Assembly (NCBI GenBank): GCA_027972325.1 | Contig: JAPMOS010000018.1 | Coordinates: 186,001-250,000 of the forward strand | Origin: Paratrimastix pyriformis | Lineage: Eukaryota; Preaxostyla; Paratrimastigidae | DNA length: 64,000 bases | Reading direction: 5' to 3' | Part shown: in pieces, positions 10,451 to 20,840 of the stretch | How the letters are laid out: each line of letters opens with the position of its first letter | How positions within the stretch are numbered: position 1 is the stretch's first letter | The notes under the pieces: generated by a model | The model's input: only the letters and a program-made list of their open reading frames with translations | The model's database searches: none | What the model was told of the DNA's origin: nothing | Translations under genes and position numbers: made by a program

Positions 10451-13400
10451 ATGGCTGCTGTTGAAACATCTGATATGGGAGAAATTGAGGATCTTACAAG
10501 GCGAAGGTGGAAATCACTGGGTCTGCAGAAGAACGAGGGGAAAAAAGGGACGTCCAACAGTGCTCACACCAAACCCTGAAACCGGCGGCCTCCTATTCCC
10601 GGGGCTCAACTTCCTGTTCTTATCTCTTCGTCTTTTTTTTGTTGGAACGGCCGTACTCTTCTTCTCCTTCTTTTTGTTGGAATGAACGGCCCGTTTTTAT
10701 CCCTTGAAGAATACGAAGAACAACAAGAGGAACTGGAGCGACGGCAAACATCAAAGCATGTTGGGTCTCCTAAAACTGAGGCCGATTCTCTTCGAAGGAC
10801 AGGTTTCGCGCCACCCGCCGCCGAAAATCAGCCTGCTCCTGTTGTTCATACCACTGTCGAACCATCCGGCGCGACTCCGGAGGCAGTTCCTGCGTTGGAC
10901 AACATGAATCTCTGCCTTGCCTCCTCGCACCCATTCAAGAACTCCGCCATTCAACGGGACGCTTCATCTTCTCCGCCACCTTCCCCCCGACTTCCGCCCA
11001 CCGCTGTTCCTCCGCCATCCCCTCCGGTACCTTCCTCTCCTCCAGCTCCCCGGTGTGTCCCACCCCCCTCGATTCCTCTTCCTCCTCCTGCGTCCACCGG
11101 TGCTGCGGCTTCTCCATTACCCCCAAATTGGCGATGCGGCACCGATGCAGTCCCTCACTCGCACCAAGCCCACGTGCCTGGCCCGATTTTTCCGGATGTC
11201 TCTCCCTCCCCGGCCGATCCCACCCGTCACCCCATCCAGCCTCTGGCCGGGACGGGATCGGGGCGGCCTGGTCTCTCGCGCTCGGCCCCAGTTGCGCCCG
11301 GGGCTTCCCCGTCCCCACCGTGGCCGGTCTCCTCCTCCCCCAGGGCTGCCCACCAGCCATCCACCTCCTCCTTCGTCTCCCCCCGGCTCCGGGCGCCCGC
11401 TCTCGATCCGGCTGCCGTCCCCGCCCCCCAGCTTGTGGTGGCCTCGACTGGGGTGGGGGGCGCCGATGGGACCCCCTTCGGACCGGGCGCCCGGCCCCTT
11501 CGCCTCCTTCCGGGGCCTCTCCTCGTCCAGGCCCCCCCCTCCGGGCCTCCGCCCTCGTCCCCCTCGCCAGCCGCCAGCCCTCCCTCGACACCCATCTCCC
11601 GATCCCGTGCCCCCCCGGCTGCCGGTCGCGCAACGGGTACCCCTCGCGACCGCGCCACCACGCGCCCTTGTCACGGCTCGGTCTCCGGGTCCGCCCACGG
11701 GCCCGCCTCGCCCAGGCTGATCGTGGTGCCCATGTCGGCCCGCTCGCCCCTGGTGGCTGGCGCACCCGCCTCGCCCGCCCTGGGCGGCCGTACCCCGCGG
11801 TCGCCCTACTGCAGCTCGACCCTCTCGTACGCCCGCCGGGCCGCGGCGGTTGCCGCTGCCGAAGAGGCGGCCCACGAGGCGAGCGAAGGGGCAGCCCATG
11901 AGGCGGCCCACGAGGCGAGCGAAGGGGCGGCTCAGCCGACCGCCTTGTGGGCCGGTGGGGGCGATGCCGACGCCGAGGTGCTGGCCGGCCCGCCCTCGAC
12001 GGGCTCTGCCCCTGGCTCCTTGCAGGCCCGCCTTCCCCCGTCCCCCCTGGCCGAGGCCGCCCTCGCCCAGAACCCGCCTCCGCCACCTGTGCAGCAGCAG
12101 CGGGCTCCCTCCTCTTCCCTGGGCCTGGCCCTCCCGGACCCTCGGCGGGACCCTGCCGCCGCCCTTCCCCCCGAAGCGGGCAGCCCTCAGGACGACCCCG
12201 AGCAAAAGGGGCGCCCGGCGAGGGGTGCCGCCGCCCCCGAAGCCCAGGCTGCCCCGCCCCAACACGCCCCCTCGCCCCCCATGCGCCACGCCCCCTCGCC
12301 TCCCATGGCCATCCTCCGCGGGGCGCCCCTCGAGGCCGCGGATCTCTCGCCGACCCGCCCCCAGCACCCCCACCCAACGGCCACCCCAGCGGGCACTCAC
12401 CAGCCGGGGGGGCCTCTCATCCCCCGGCTGGCCTTGGGCGGGCGCCCCTCCACCACCAGCCCGCCCCGCCGGGCGGTCGCCGCCGATGGAGGGGGGGCGG
12501 GTCGCTATCCGGGGTCGCCGCTCCTGGCGGGGGACTCGATGGCCGCCTGCGCCTCGCCCTGCTCCCCGACCGGCCGAGGCCGGCTGCCCCTGCCCCTGCC
12601 CCTGTCGCTGTCCCTGCATGCCAGCGGGCCCGGGGGGGCGGGCTCGCCTCGGGAGGACATCTCGGCCCGCAACCTGCGCCTGCTGGAGGAGATGCGCCGC
12701 CGGGGGTCGCCCATCCCGGGGCCCTGCTCGCCCCGGCAGCCCTCCCCGACCCGGTCGCCCCGGGTGAGCACCCCGCCCGCCTCGCCCCGCCACCCGCCCG
12801 CCCTGCCGCCCGACCCGCCGCCCCTGTGCAGCATGGAGCACCAGTGGATGGCCTCCCTCCGGCAGCCCTCCCCCGCCCGGCCCGGGTCGCCCGCCAGCCC
12901 CCGTGGCGGGGCCGTCTCGCCCGAGCGCTTCCGCCCGGCCCTGGCCGAGTCGTCGCCCCTCGCACGGTGCTCGTCCTCCCCCCTCCGGTTGGAGCCCCTC
13001 GCCGCCCCCGCACCCGCACCCGCACCCGGCCCTGCCCCCGGCCCCGCACCCGGCCCCAAGGACGGACCCCTGGGCGAGGGCTGCGCCAGCCCAAGGCCTC
13101 CCGGCACCGCTGCCACGCGCCACCCGGTGACCCCGCCCCGCCCGCCCGCACCCACTGATCAGGGCGCCGCCGCCGTCCGGGGGGAGCCGTGCCCGGCCTG
13201 GGCACCCTCGTCACCCCCGCCGTCGCCCCTCGCCCACCCGACGGCCCACGGGCGGCCCCTCGCCGCGCCCCGCCCACAGCCCCGCCGCACCCTGACCGCG
13301 GCCTCCTCCTCGCCGCAGTTGCGCCGCCAGCCCCCACCCACCGCCAACCCCCGGCGACCCCTTCCCCAGGCACGTTCGGCCACTCGCCGCGCCACCGCCC

Positions 13401-15457
13401 GCCCAGCAGCCCCTCCCGCCACCACCACCCCCACCACCCCCACCACCCCCAGGGGGCGCCGCCTGGCCCCGTCCGCATCCCCCACCGCAACCGCCCCCGC
13501 GGCGGCTGGGCCCCGCCCCACTGCGGTGCCCACGGTCCGCTTCGTGCCGCCCGGCCGGGCCCCGGCGGCGGCGGGGGCTGGGAGCCCCGCGGGGCTGGTG
13601 GTGCCGGTCCCGGTGGTGGCCTACCCCGGCGGGCCCGCGGCCGTCGGCCCGGACTTTGGCGGCTCCCGGTTGGCGCCCATGGGGCCCGCCCCGCAGCCCG
13701 ACGGTGGCTCCCCGCCTCCGCCGCCGCCGCCGCCTCTCGGCCGCAGCCCGCCCCCGGCTTCCCCTCCGGCCCCGCGCGAGGCCGCCGCTGCCCCAGCTCC
13801 GCCCCTCTGCCCGCCCGAGTCGGCCCCCGCCGCGGTGCCCTCGCTTTCCTTCCCCGCTGCTGGCTGCTCGGCCACAGGGACGGGGGCCCTTGCGGCCTCG
13901 AGTGGCGCCCCTGGTGAGCCCGTCTTCTCCGCGCCCCCGCCGATGGAAGGACTCCCCTCCGCCCTCCCGGTGCCGCCGTCAGCAGACGGGCTGGCGGCCC
14001 TGGTGGCCGGCACGGTGGTCCTCAAGGTGGCCTTCCGCGGCCCCGCCAAGAAGCCCGCCCTGCGCAGGTCCGCATCGAGACGGCGGACGCCATCCCCACC
14101 ACCGCACCGCCACCACCCACCGCCACCACCTCCATCCCATGCGTGCGAGTTCTCAGTCACTCCTCATCGTCGCACCCCTCCTCCTCCTCATCGTCGCACC
14201 CCTCCTCCTCCCCCTCCTCCCCCCTCCAACATCCTCTGCTGGCAGCCTCTACCTGGACCAGGGGACGGGCTCGCTCGTGCTGGGTCCGGCCCCGGCGCAC
14301 TTCCAGATGCCGTCCCCGCCGCAGATGCTGCCCGAGGCCCCGGGGGCGCCCGTTGCCCTGCCCGCGGGGGCCCGTGGCCGCGGGGGCCGGCGCTACCCGT
14401 TGGGGGACGTGCGGGGGGTCACCCTGGGTCACCGGACGCCCACCTTCGCGGCCCAGGTGGGCCTTGACCGGCCCCTGGCACCCGGGGCCCTCCGCGGCTC
14501 GCCCTACGCCCTGCCTTGGCGGTCCGTGGCGCCCACCCCGGCCTGCGGTCCCTCACCGCCGCGTTCCCATCCGTCGGGTTTCATGCCGGGGCATGTCGTG
14601 TGGATCGGGTTGCATGGGGGGGGGGGGGGGGCTGTAGGTGCTTCTCGGTGCTGTTGCCCAGGCGCACCATCGACCTGGTCGCCCTGACCGACCGCGACTG
14701 CGAGGTTTGCCCGACCCCCTCCCCCCCTCCCTCCCCCCGTCGCCCTTGCTTTCCGGCTGTTGGCGATCTGACGGCCCTCGTGCGGGGCGGGGGTGCGCTG
14801 CTAGATGTGGTTCCTGGGCCTGCAGCGGCTCATCGAGGGCCGGCCTGCCACCCCCGCGGCCCCCGCGGCCCCCGCTGCGGGCGGGGCGCCCCTTCCCCAT
14901 GGGGGTCAAGAGGCTCCTGCCAAGACCGCCCCGCCCCGGGCCGGTGCTGGTCCCGGGGCATTCCTCCTCCGCAGGCTGCGCATGCGGTGGCACCACAGGG
15001 TCTGCAGGGCACTCGATCGCCGCCCCCGATCGCCGCCTCCCGTGGCCCGCAAGTGTCCTTCCAGGCTCATCGGTTTCCCCCGCACTCACTCCTCGGGGCG
15101 GGGGCGGGGGCGGGGGCGGGGGCGGGGGCGGGGCGGGGCGGGGCGGGGGCGGGGCGGGGGCGGGGGCGGGGGCGGGGCGGGGGCGGGGTTGCCTGGGGAT
15201 GTGTTCGGGCCAAAGAGTTATTTGTTTGTTGCCGCTGCGGCTCACTCTCCCTCTTCTGCCCCCACCCTTTTTCTGTCTTTCAGGCGCACCTCTCCGCCAC
15301 GGCCGGCCACCGGTGGGCTGCGCTGCTGGTCGATGCCCTGCGCCGCGTGCCGCCCCTCCGACCACCCGAGGACTCGCAGGGTGGAGCCCTCCTCTCAGCC
15401 GAGCCTCCAAATTCCCTAGCCGCCACGATCACCCCCTCCCATATGAGTGTGTATTGA
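10451..15457 (+). CDS. PH-domain protein with long Pro/Ala/Ser-rich region
   Basis: N-terminal charged helix (YEEQQEELERRQ), then about 1,100 residues of Pro/Ala/Ser-rich low complexity in one open frame to 14067, broken only by a few structured patches such as REDISARNLRLLEEMRRRG. A PLC/RCC1-FYVE-type PH domain is assembled over short introns: LVAGTVVLKVAFRGPAKK | LYLDQGTGSLVLGP (intron 14068-14245, GTCCGC), YPLGDVRGVTLGHRTPTF (about 14393-14450), CFSVLLPRRTIDLVALTDRD (intron 14522-14637, GTCCGT) and MWFLGLQRLIEG (intron 14705-14804). This implies phosphoinositide or protein binding at membranes. Start: either ATG 10451, directly after the CBP20 stop, with intron 10521-10709, or ATG 10682. 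The 3' end is uncertain; an intron around a G-rich array probably leads to a last exon from 15286. Confidence 0.6.
15095..15190 (+). repeat. GGGGCG-type minisatellite
   Basis: Tandem GGGGGC/GGGGC units at the 3' end of the PH gene, probably within its last intron; potential G-quadruplex on the coding strand. Confidence 0.85.
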
Positions 15458-15733
15458 TATTTCGCCTCACCAATTTTTTTTGCCTGCTGATCACAGGCGC
15501 TCAAATTCCCGCCCTATTTGTACCTCCATTCCTCCTCCTCCCCCCCTCTTCCTCCTCTTCCTCCCCCTCCTCCTCTACTGATCGAATGTGAGGATCGCCT
15601 CGTGGGAGCAAGAGAGGACGTTCTCATAGGCCCTCGCGCCTCCGTGCCCTCGCTCGTCTCAGCCTGCATTGCCCTCAGTAGCGGGGACTTAGCCAATTTT
15701 GATTGCTCTCTTTCTTCTGGCCTGGAACCATCA

Positions 15734-18700
15734 ATGGCCGGCATGACCACGAAAGTCATGCTTAACTTCTCGGAAGTGAAGTCTCAGGGCCAGCAAGCAC
15801 TCCCGCGAATGTCCCATGCGACAGTGGTCATCGATCACACCCTTTTCTTTCTTTTTGGTGAATCTGGGAAGGATAACGACAGGGTGTTCTATAAAGGTCT
15901 TTCCCACGCAGCGATTTCCGGGAGGTTACCAGTGACAATTAGATATCGCTGCTTACAACATTCATACGAACACTTGGAAACATCCCCTTGGAGGTCATAT
16001 GTCCCCTCCTTCGCAGCAAGGAGAGGCGCGCGGAGATCACAGTGCGCTTCTTTTTGGCCGAGATCGCATCACGCTTTTTGGCGGTCGAAACCGCGAACAC
16101 TACTGTCTGCCACCACGAATGTTCCACCTGCAGTTCTTTTTTTGGGCCACATTTTCCCAATAGTCAATGATGTGATGATCTATAAATTCGAGAACGAAGA
16201 TTCAATCACACCGATGCGAGTTGAATGCAGCGGTGTTCTCCCACCTCCACGGCGAGGACACTGTGCGGCCAACATCGGGAATGAGAAAATGTCTGTTTCT
16301 GGCACGCATGAAAGGTTTTATCACACGCTCATCATGTGTCTTGGCCCACCGGGAACAAACGAACGATGATTTAGGCTCATCTACGGTGGACAGGGGGAAA
16401 ACGGGGACTTGTTAGGCGATACATTCATCTTGGATATGGAATCGCAAAAGTGGATGCGGGTTGGACCTCCCAGCACCAGCAGCGCACCCCTCCTGCCGGT
16501 TCGCCTGCCGCACCGGCACCGCGCGTGTTCCAGGGGTGCACTGACACATCTGGGTGTGTCCTGATCTACGGCGGGAGAGGCCTCTCGGTGGTCCACAGCG
16601 ATCTGTGGATGTTCGACCCTCGTCTGTTGGCTATCCCCCCCTGTCTATTAAACGTCCACCACACCAGGCTCTGAGCAATGGATGCTGTTGGAGATGGTTG
16701 GACCGAACCCGGGCCCCCGTTTGGGGCAGTCCATGAGCCTTGTCGGCCCAGATTCATCGGCCATCCTGATGTGGGGCGGTTGCAACGAGAACTACGACTA
16801 CTGCAACCTGGGCTTCGTCTTCGACGGCCGTCCGTCGTCGTTCCTCCTGATCAACTCAACATGACCCCCACGCATGCACACACACACACACGGCAGGAAA
16901 TCGCCATTGGAGCCGGGCGGACATGGGGGGCACATACCCGTGCCCGCGCAGCTTCCACAAGGCCTCCCTGGTCGACAACAACATGTGGATCTTCGGCGGC
17001 TGGTCGGGTCTGCCACGGGACGCTCGCGCCCTGCTCACCCACAGTGCTTCCGCCAGGCTACCGGACATGTACGGGCCTCTGGAAGGCTTCCCTCACCACC
17101 GCCAACGTGCCCCAGTCCGAGGCGGACCGAGAGCTGCAGGTCCCTGCCGAGTTCACGTCGGCCTCGACGGGCGACCCCACATCGTCGACCTACCTGGTGG
17201 CCAAGCCTCTCGAGCCCATCGCCAACCGGCTGCGAGCTCTGCGCACTTCGGGTTTCACGGCAACGGTCCGTCGTTGCCCCCATTTTCCCCCCTCCCATCT
17301 GACCCTGCTTCTTTCGCCATCTCCAGGCTCATGTCGTCTCCTGCGAGTTGCCACTCAATGTACGCCTGCACGGCCTGGGCGAAACCCACATTCTCAAAGT
17401 CACCCCCTCGGAGTTCCCGGGTGCTTTTCAGGTCTGGCACGCGCACCCGCTCGATCTCGACCTCTTACCCGCCGTCTCACCATTGCATTGGCATCGCATC
17501 CTCTGCCGATTCGCAGAGGGTCTCGGAAGGAGGCCCCGACGACCTCGCTCCCTCAGCAGACCGTCTGTCGGCTTGATCTGCATGCGTCTGAATGCCACTT
17601 TTCCCGGCCTCCCGCAGTGGTCCCGGTTGCGCTGCCGCCCGAAGACATCACCTTGCTGGACACCCTCATCGGGAACCTGCTCGACCCGGACTGGGAGGCC
17701 TACTGCCCCACCGTCCCCGAGTTGGACCGGGTCTGGCCGTCGACACCCCGCCCCTCCGATCTCACCCCGTCCTTGTCGCAGCTGATTGCCCTGGCGACGG
17801 CCATCTTCAGCAACGAGCCGAGCCTGCTGCAGGTGGACCTGCCCGTCAAGATCTTCGGCGACATCCACGGCCAGATGCAGGACCTGCGCAAGTTCTTCTC
17901 CCTCTGCGGCAACCCCGTCACCGACGTCTGCCAGTACTGCTTCCTCGGTCCGCCAGCCCCTTCCGGCCCCGCCCCGTCATAGCCGCTCAACGATCCTAGG
18001 CGACTATGTGGACAGGGGCCCAAACTCCGTTGCCGTCATCACGCTCCTGTTCGCCCTCAAGGTGCGCTACCGCTACCGCTTCTTCCTCCTCCGCGGTCCG
18101 CTCCTGTGCCTCGCCCGCCCCTCGCCCCCCCTCGCCCCTCATCACCACTCTCACTCTCGACTCCGCTCGGCTCTGCCCCCAGGCAACCACGAAACCGAGA
18201 ACACCAATGCCGAGTATGGGTTCCGGGAGGAGTGTGAGGCCCTCTTTGGCCCCCAGGGGGAGCACGTCTGGACAGGATTCAACCGGGCCTTCGCCTACCT
18301 GCCCCCGGCCGCCCTGGTGGGGCACCAGGTCTTCTGCGTCCACGGGGGCCTCACCCCGGACCTCGACCTCAAGGCCATCTACCTGATGCGGCGCCCCTGC
18401 AAGGGGGACCGTCTGTTTGCTTGGCCCTTGCCCGTTGCCCCCGACTCACCGCCTCGGGCCCTCCAGCGATCTCCCAGCCGATGCTGTACGACATGATGTG
18501 GTCCGACCCGGCCCTGCGCGAGGACGACCCCATCGAATACAAGCCCAACACACGGTCTGGAGACCTTTTTGCGGCGCTGAGGTCATACATTTGCCAACAG
18601 CGGGGGCGGGCACGAGTTCAACCGGCTGGCGGTGGAGAAGTTCGTGCAGAAGAACGGGCTGAAGATGGTCGTCCGGGGCCACGAGGTGGCCGAGGAGGGC

Positions 18701-19145
18701 TTCTTCCGGTTCGCGGGGGACAAGATGCTGACCGTCTTCTCGGCCACCAACTACGGCGGCATCAAGAACAAGGGCGCCATGCTGCTCCTCGACGAGCACC
18801 TCACGGCCACCCTCGAGGTCCGCACCACCACCACCACTACCGCCACCACCGATGCCTCCCCGTCCTTTCCCCCTTCAGGTGATCAAGCCGGGATTGCCAC
18901 CCACGCCGTCGCTCCCACCCATCCACCGCCACCCCTCGACGGCCCGCCCGTCGGACGGGGCGCTCCCCGACGCCACCTTCTCACCCATGCTGAGCAAGCC
19001 GCGCCCTCCGACCCCGCCCCGACAGCGGCTCGCTCCGCTTCGGATCCCTTCATCGCCCTTGCCCTCGGCCCCGCCCCAGCAAACGGGCTCGCCGCCCCTG
19101 GTCCCCGCTCGGCCCGTGTTCAACTTTGCCAGCCTCAGAAAGTGA
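15734..19145 (+). CDS. kelch-repeat PP1-type protein phosphatase (PPKL), copy 1
   Basis: N-terminal kelch beta-propeller fused to a PP1-like Ser/Thr phosphatase, the PPKL/BSU1 architecture of plants and protists. I place 16 exons from 15734 to 19145; 14 of 15 introns begin GTC[CT]G. Kelch blades: [54 protein letters not shown] and [18 protein letters not shown]. Phosphatase motifs: [18 protein letters not shown] (across an intron), HGGLTPD, RGHE, and SATNYGG where PP1 has SAPNY. The C-terminus ends VFNFASLRK. Exon 4 has a one-base frame discrepancy near 16487 in a C run: SSAPLLP here against [15 protein letters not shown] in copy 2, and the exon sum is one base short of a codon multiple. GC rises strongly 5' to 3'. 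Confidence 0.9.
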
Positions 19146-19198
19146 GTTCAACTTTGTCAGCAGGAAGTGAGTTCAACTTTGCCAGCCTCAGGAAGTGA
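19118..19198 (+). repeat. triplicated last codons plus stop of PPKL copy 1
   Basis: Three near-identical tandem units of 28, 25 and 28 bp, each starting GTTCAACTTTG and ending AAGTGA. The first is the real coding end (VFNFASLRK plus TGA); the other two sit in the 3' UTR and bring two further copies of the stop. Confidence 0.95.
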
Positions 19199-19634
19199 GG
19201 CCGCCCCAGAAGGCCCACCCCGGCTCCAAAGCCGAGTCAGTGTCAACCCATTCCCACTCCCACCCCCGGTGAGTTTGACTGACAGTCGCTTCGCGGAAAC
19301 CCCGCTGGCCATCCCTTTGTTTTCCGGTGGTTTGTAGGCGAAGAGCGCATTTTGAGGTTATCTGGTCTCCTCCTCCCCTTCCTTGTTAAATTGCTTGTTG
19401 CTGCCGGATGTTGCCGTTGATTGTTTTGATGTCGGACGGGCCCAACCCGGCCCGACAGTCGGAGTGTCTTGTATATGCGCGTCTTTCTTCGAAGCCGAAG
19501 TCGCGGCCCACGATGCTCTTCGGTTGGCTGTTTTTCTTCGAGCGTCCGTGTGGTGTCGTTTGGTTCTCTTCCACAACAAGCCTGGTAACCTGTGCAAAGA
19601 ACAGCCGGCTGGGGAGGGCAGGCCGGATGGACCA
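19199..19634. other. convergent intergenic spacer
   Basis: 436 bp between PPKL copy 1 (+) and the secreted propeller-like gene (-). Moderate GC. I see no gene, RNA or clear repeat in it. Confidence 0.5.
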
Positions 19635-20823
19635 TTATGCATCCTGCATCTCGATCGCCACATCCCCGATGACCCCTTCCGTGCCGGGGGCCGTGGCGGC
19701 CTTGGCGAGGGCCTCGACTCGGTCGCCCTGCATGCGGAGCGAGTGGACCGCCGAAAGGGCGCCCACGACGACCAGCCCCGGGCCCCGCACCATGGCCGGC
19801 CGGCCCACGAGCGGGTACGAGCCGGCCACCTCGGGCCCCGGGGCGATGTGGCCGGTGCGCTCGTTGCTGCGGAGGATGGCCAGGCGGCCCTTCTCGCACT
19901 GGGTCAGCAGCAGGGCCGAGGGGTCCGGGCCGTAGACGGCGCCGAAGGGGTCGCTGATATTGGCCGAGATCCGGTTGAGCATCTTCAGCTGCAGCGGGCC
20001 GGACGGCATCCGGGTGATGCCCACCGCCGAGACGGTGTTGCCCAGCGAGGAGAAGGGCGACGAGTTCGGCACCACCGCGTAGCGGCCCGTGGGGTGCATC
20101 CCCAACACGGAGCAGTCCACCATGTCGGCGAACAGGTCCCAGGTCGACTCGAGTGACGGCTGCTGCCCCCCAGGGGCGGCCACCACACAAAGGGAGGCGT
20201 TGCTGAGCACCAGGAGGCGGCTCGCGCCCACGGTGGTGCCATCCTCGTTCGGCACGAGGGCCAATGAGGCGGCCAGCGGCAGTGGCAGAAAGGCCGTTTC
20301 GGCGGATGAGTCAAGGGAGATGAAGTGCAGCCCGCCCAGGGGAGCCTGGTCGAAGACCGTCACGACCGCCTGGGGATGGCCGGCCGTCGGCTCGATGAAA
20401 GCAACATCGAAGGGTTCCGAATCGAGGGTCGTCCGGGACACAAATTCATAAGGAGTTGCAGAGTTCACGAGGGAAGCTCTCCGAAGGATGGTGACCGACT
20501 GGGGGAGGGAGGGAGGGCTTAATGTCGATGATGGGAAAGGAGGCGCGACTGACATATGAAGATTCGTTCACCGCATGATCATTAGAATTTAACACTATGG
20601 CGTATTTGTCGCGATAAAACCGAATCCGGTTCGGGCACGGATCGACGGTCAGAGTCCACCGAGAATCCGCAAAGAGCCCAGTTTCGGAATCCAGTTGGAA
20701 AAATTCGACAGTATTTCCGCACTTTTCGGGATCCTTGTTGTAAGGGTGAGTGACGGCTCCATACAGCCAATTTGCAGCCAGGCAGGTCGACGCAAGCCCC
20801 AAGAGAAAAACCCGGCCGAGCAT
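19635..20823 (-). CDS. secreted beta-propeller-like protein, family not recognised
   Basis: Exons complement(19635-20498, 20554-20823), 377 aa; intron of 55 nt begins GTCAGT. Cleavable signal peptide MLGRVFLLGLASTCLA, then a mature part with repeated short strand patterns (AVVTVFDQAPLGGLHFISL, SRLLVLSNASLCVVAAPG, SALLLTQCEKGRLAILRSN, VRGPGLVVVGALSAVHSL) of the kind seen in lactonase/YVTN-type propellers. No catalytic residues can be named. Conserved-looking Cys in the N-terminal part (EKCGN, DPCPN) fit an extracellular location. The first exon is moderate GC and the second much richer. It shares a 17-bp start-to-start gap with the DUF4127 gene, suggesting joint expression. Confidence 0.75.
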
Positions 20824-20840
20824 TTCAACCACGGGCAAGA
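20824..20840. promoter_or_regulatory. 17-bp gap between divergent start codons
   Basis: Only 17 bp lie between the ATG of the minus-strand propeller-like gene (20823) and that of the plus-strand DUF4127 gene (20841). Each gene's promoter or 5' UTR must overlap the other gene's first exon, or both mRNAs are nearly leaderless. Confidence 0.7.

Noticed and set aside
11117-13123. 668-codon minus-strand open frame
   Set aside because: Antisense shadow of the Pro/Ala-rich region, Gly/Arg-rich with no domain.
14157-15410. Long minus-strand open frames across the PH gene
   Set aside because: GC-rich third positions open the antisense frames; composition is low complexity and no family motif is seen.
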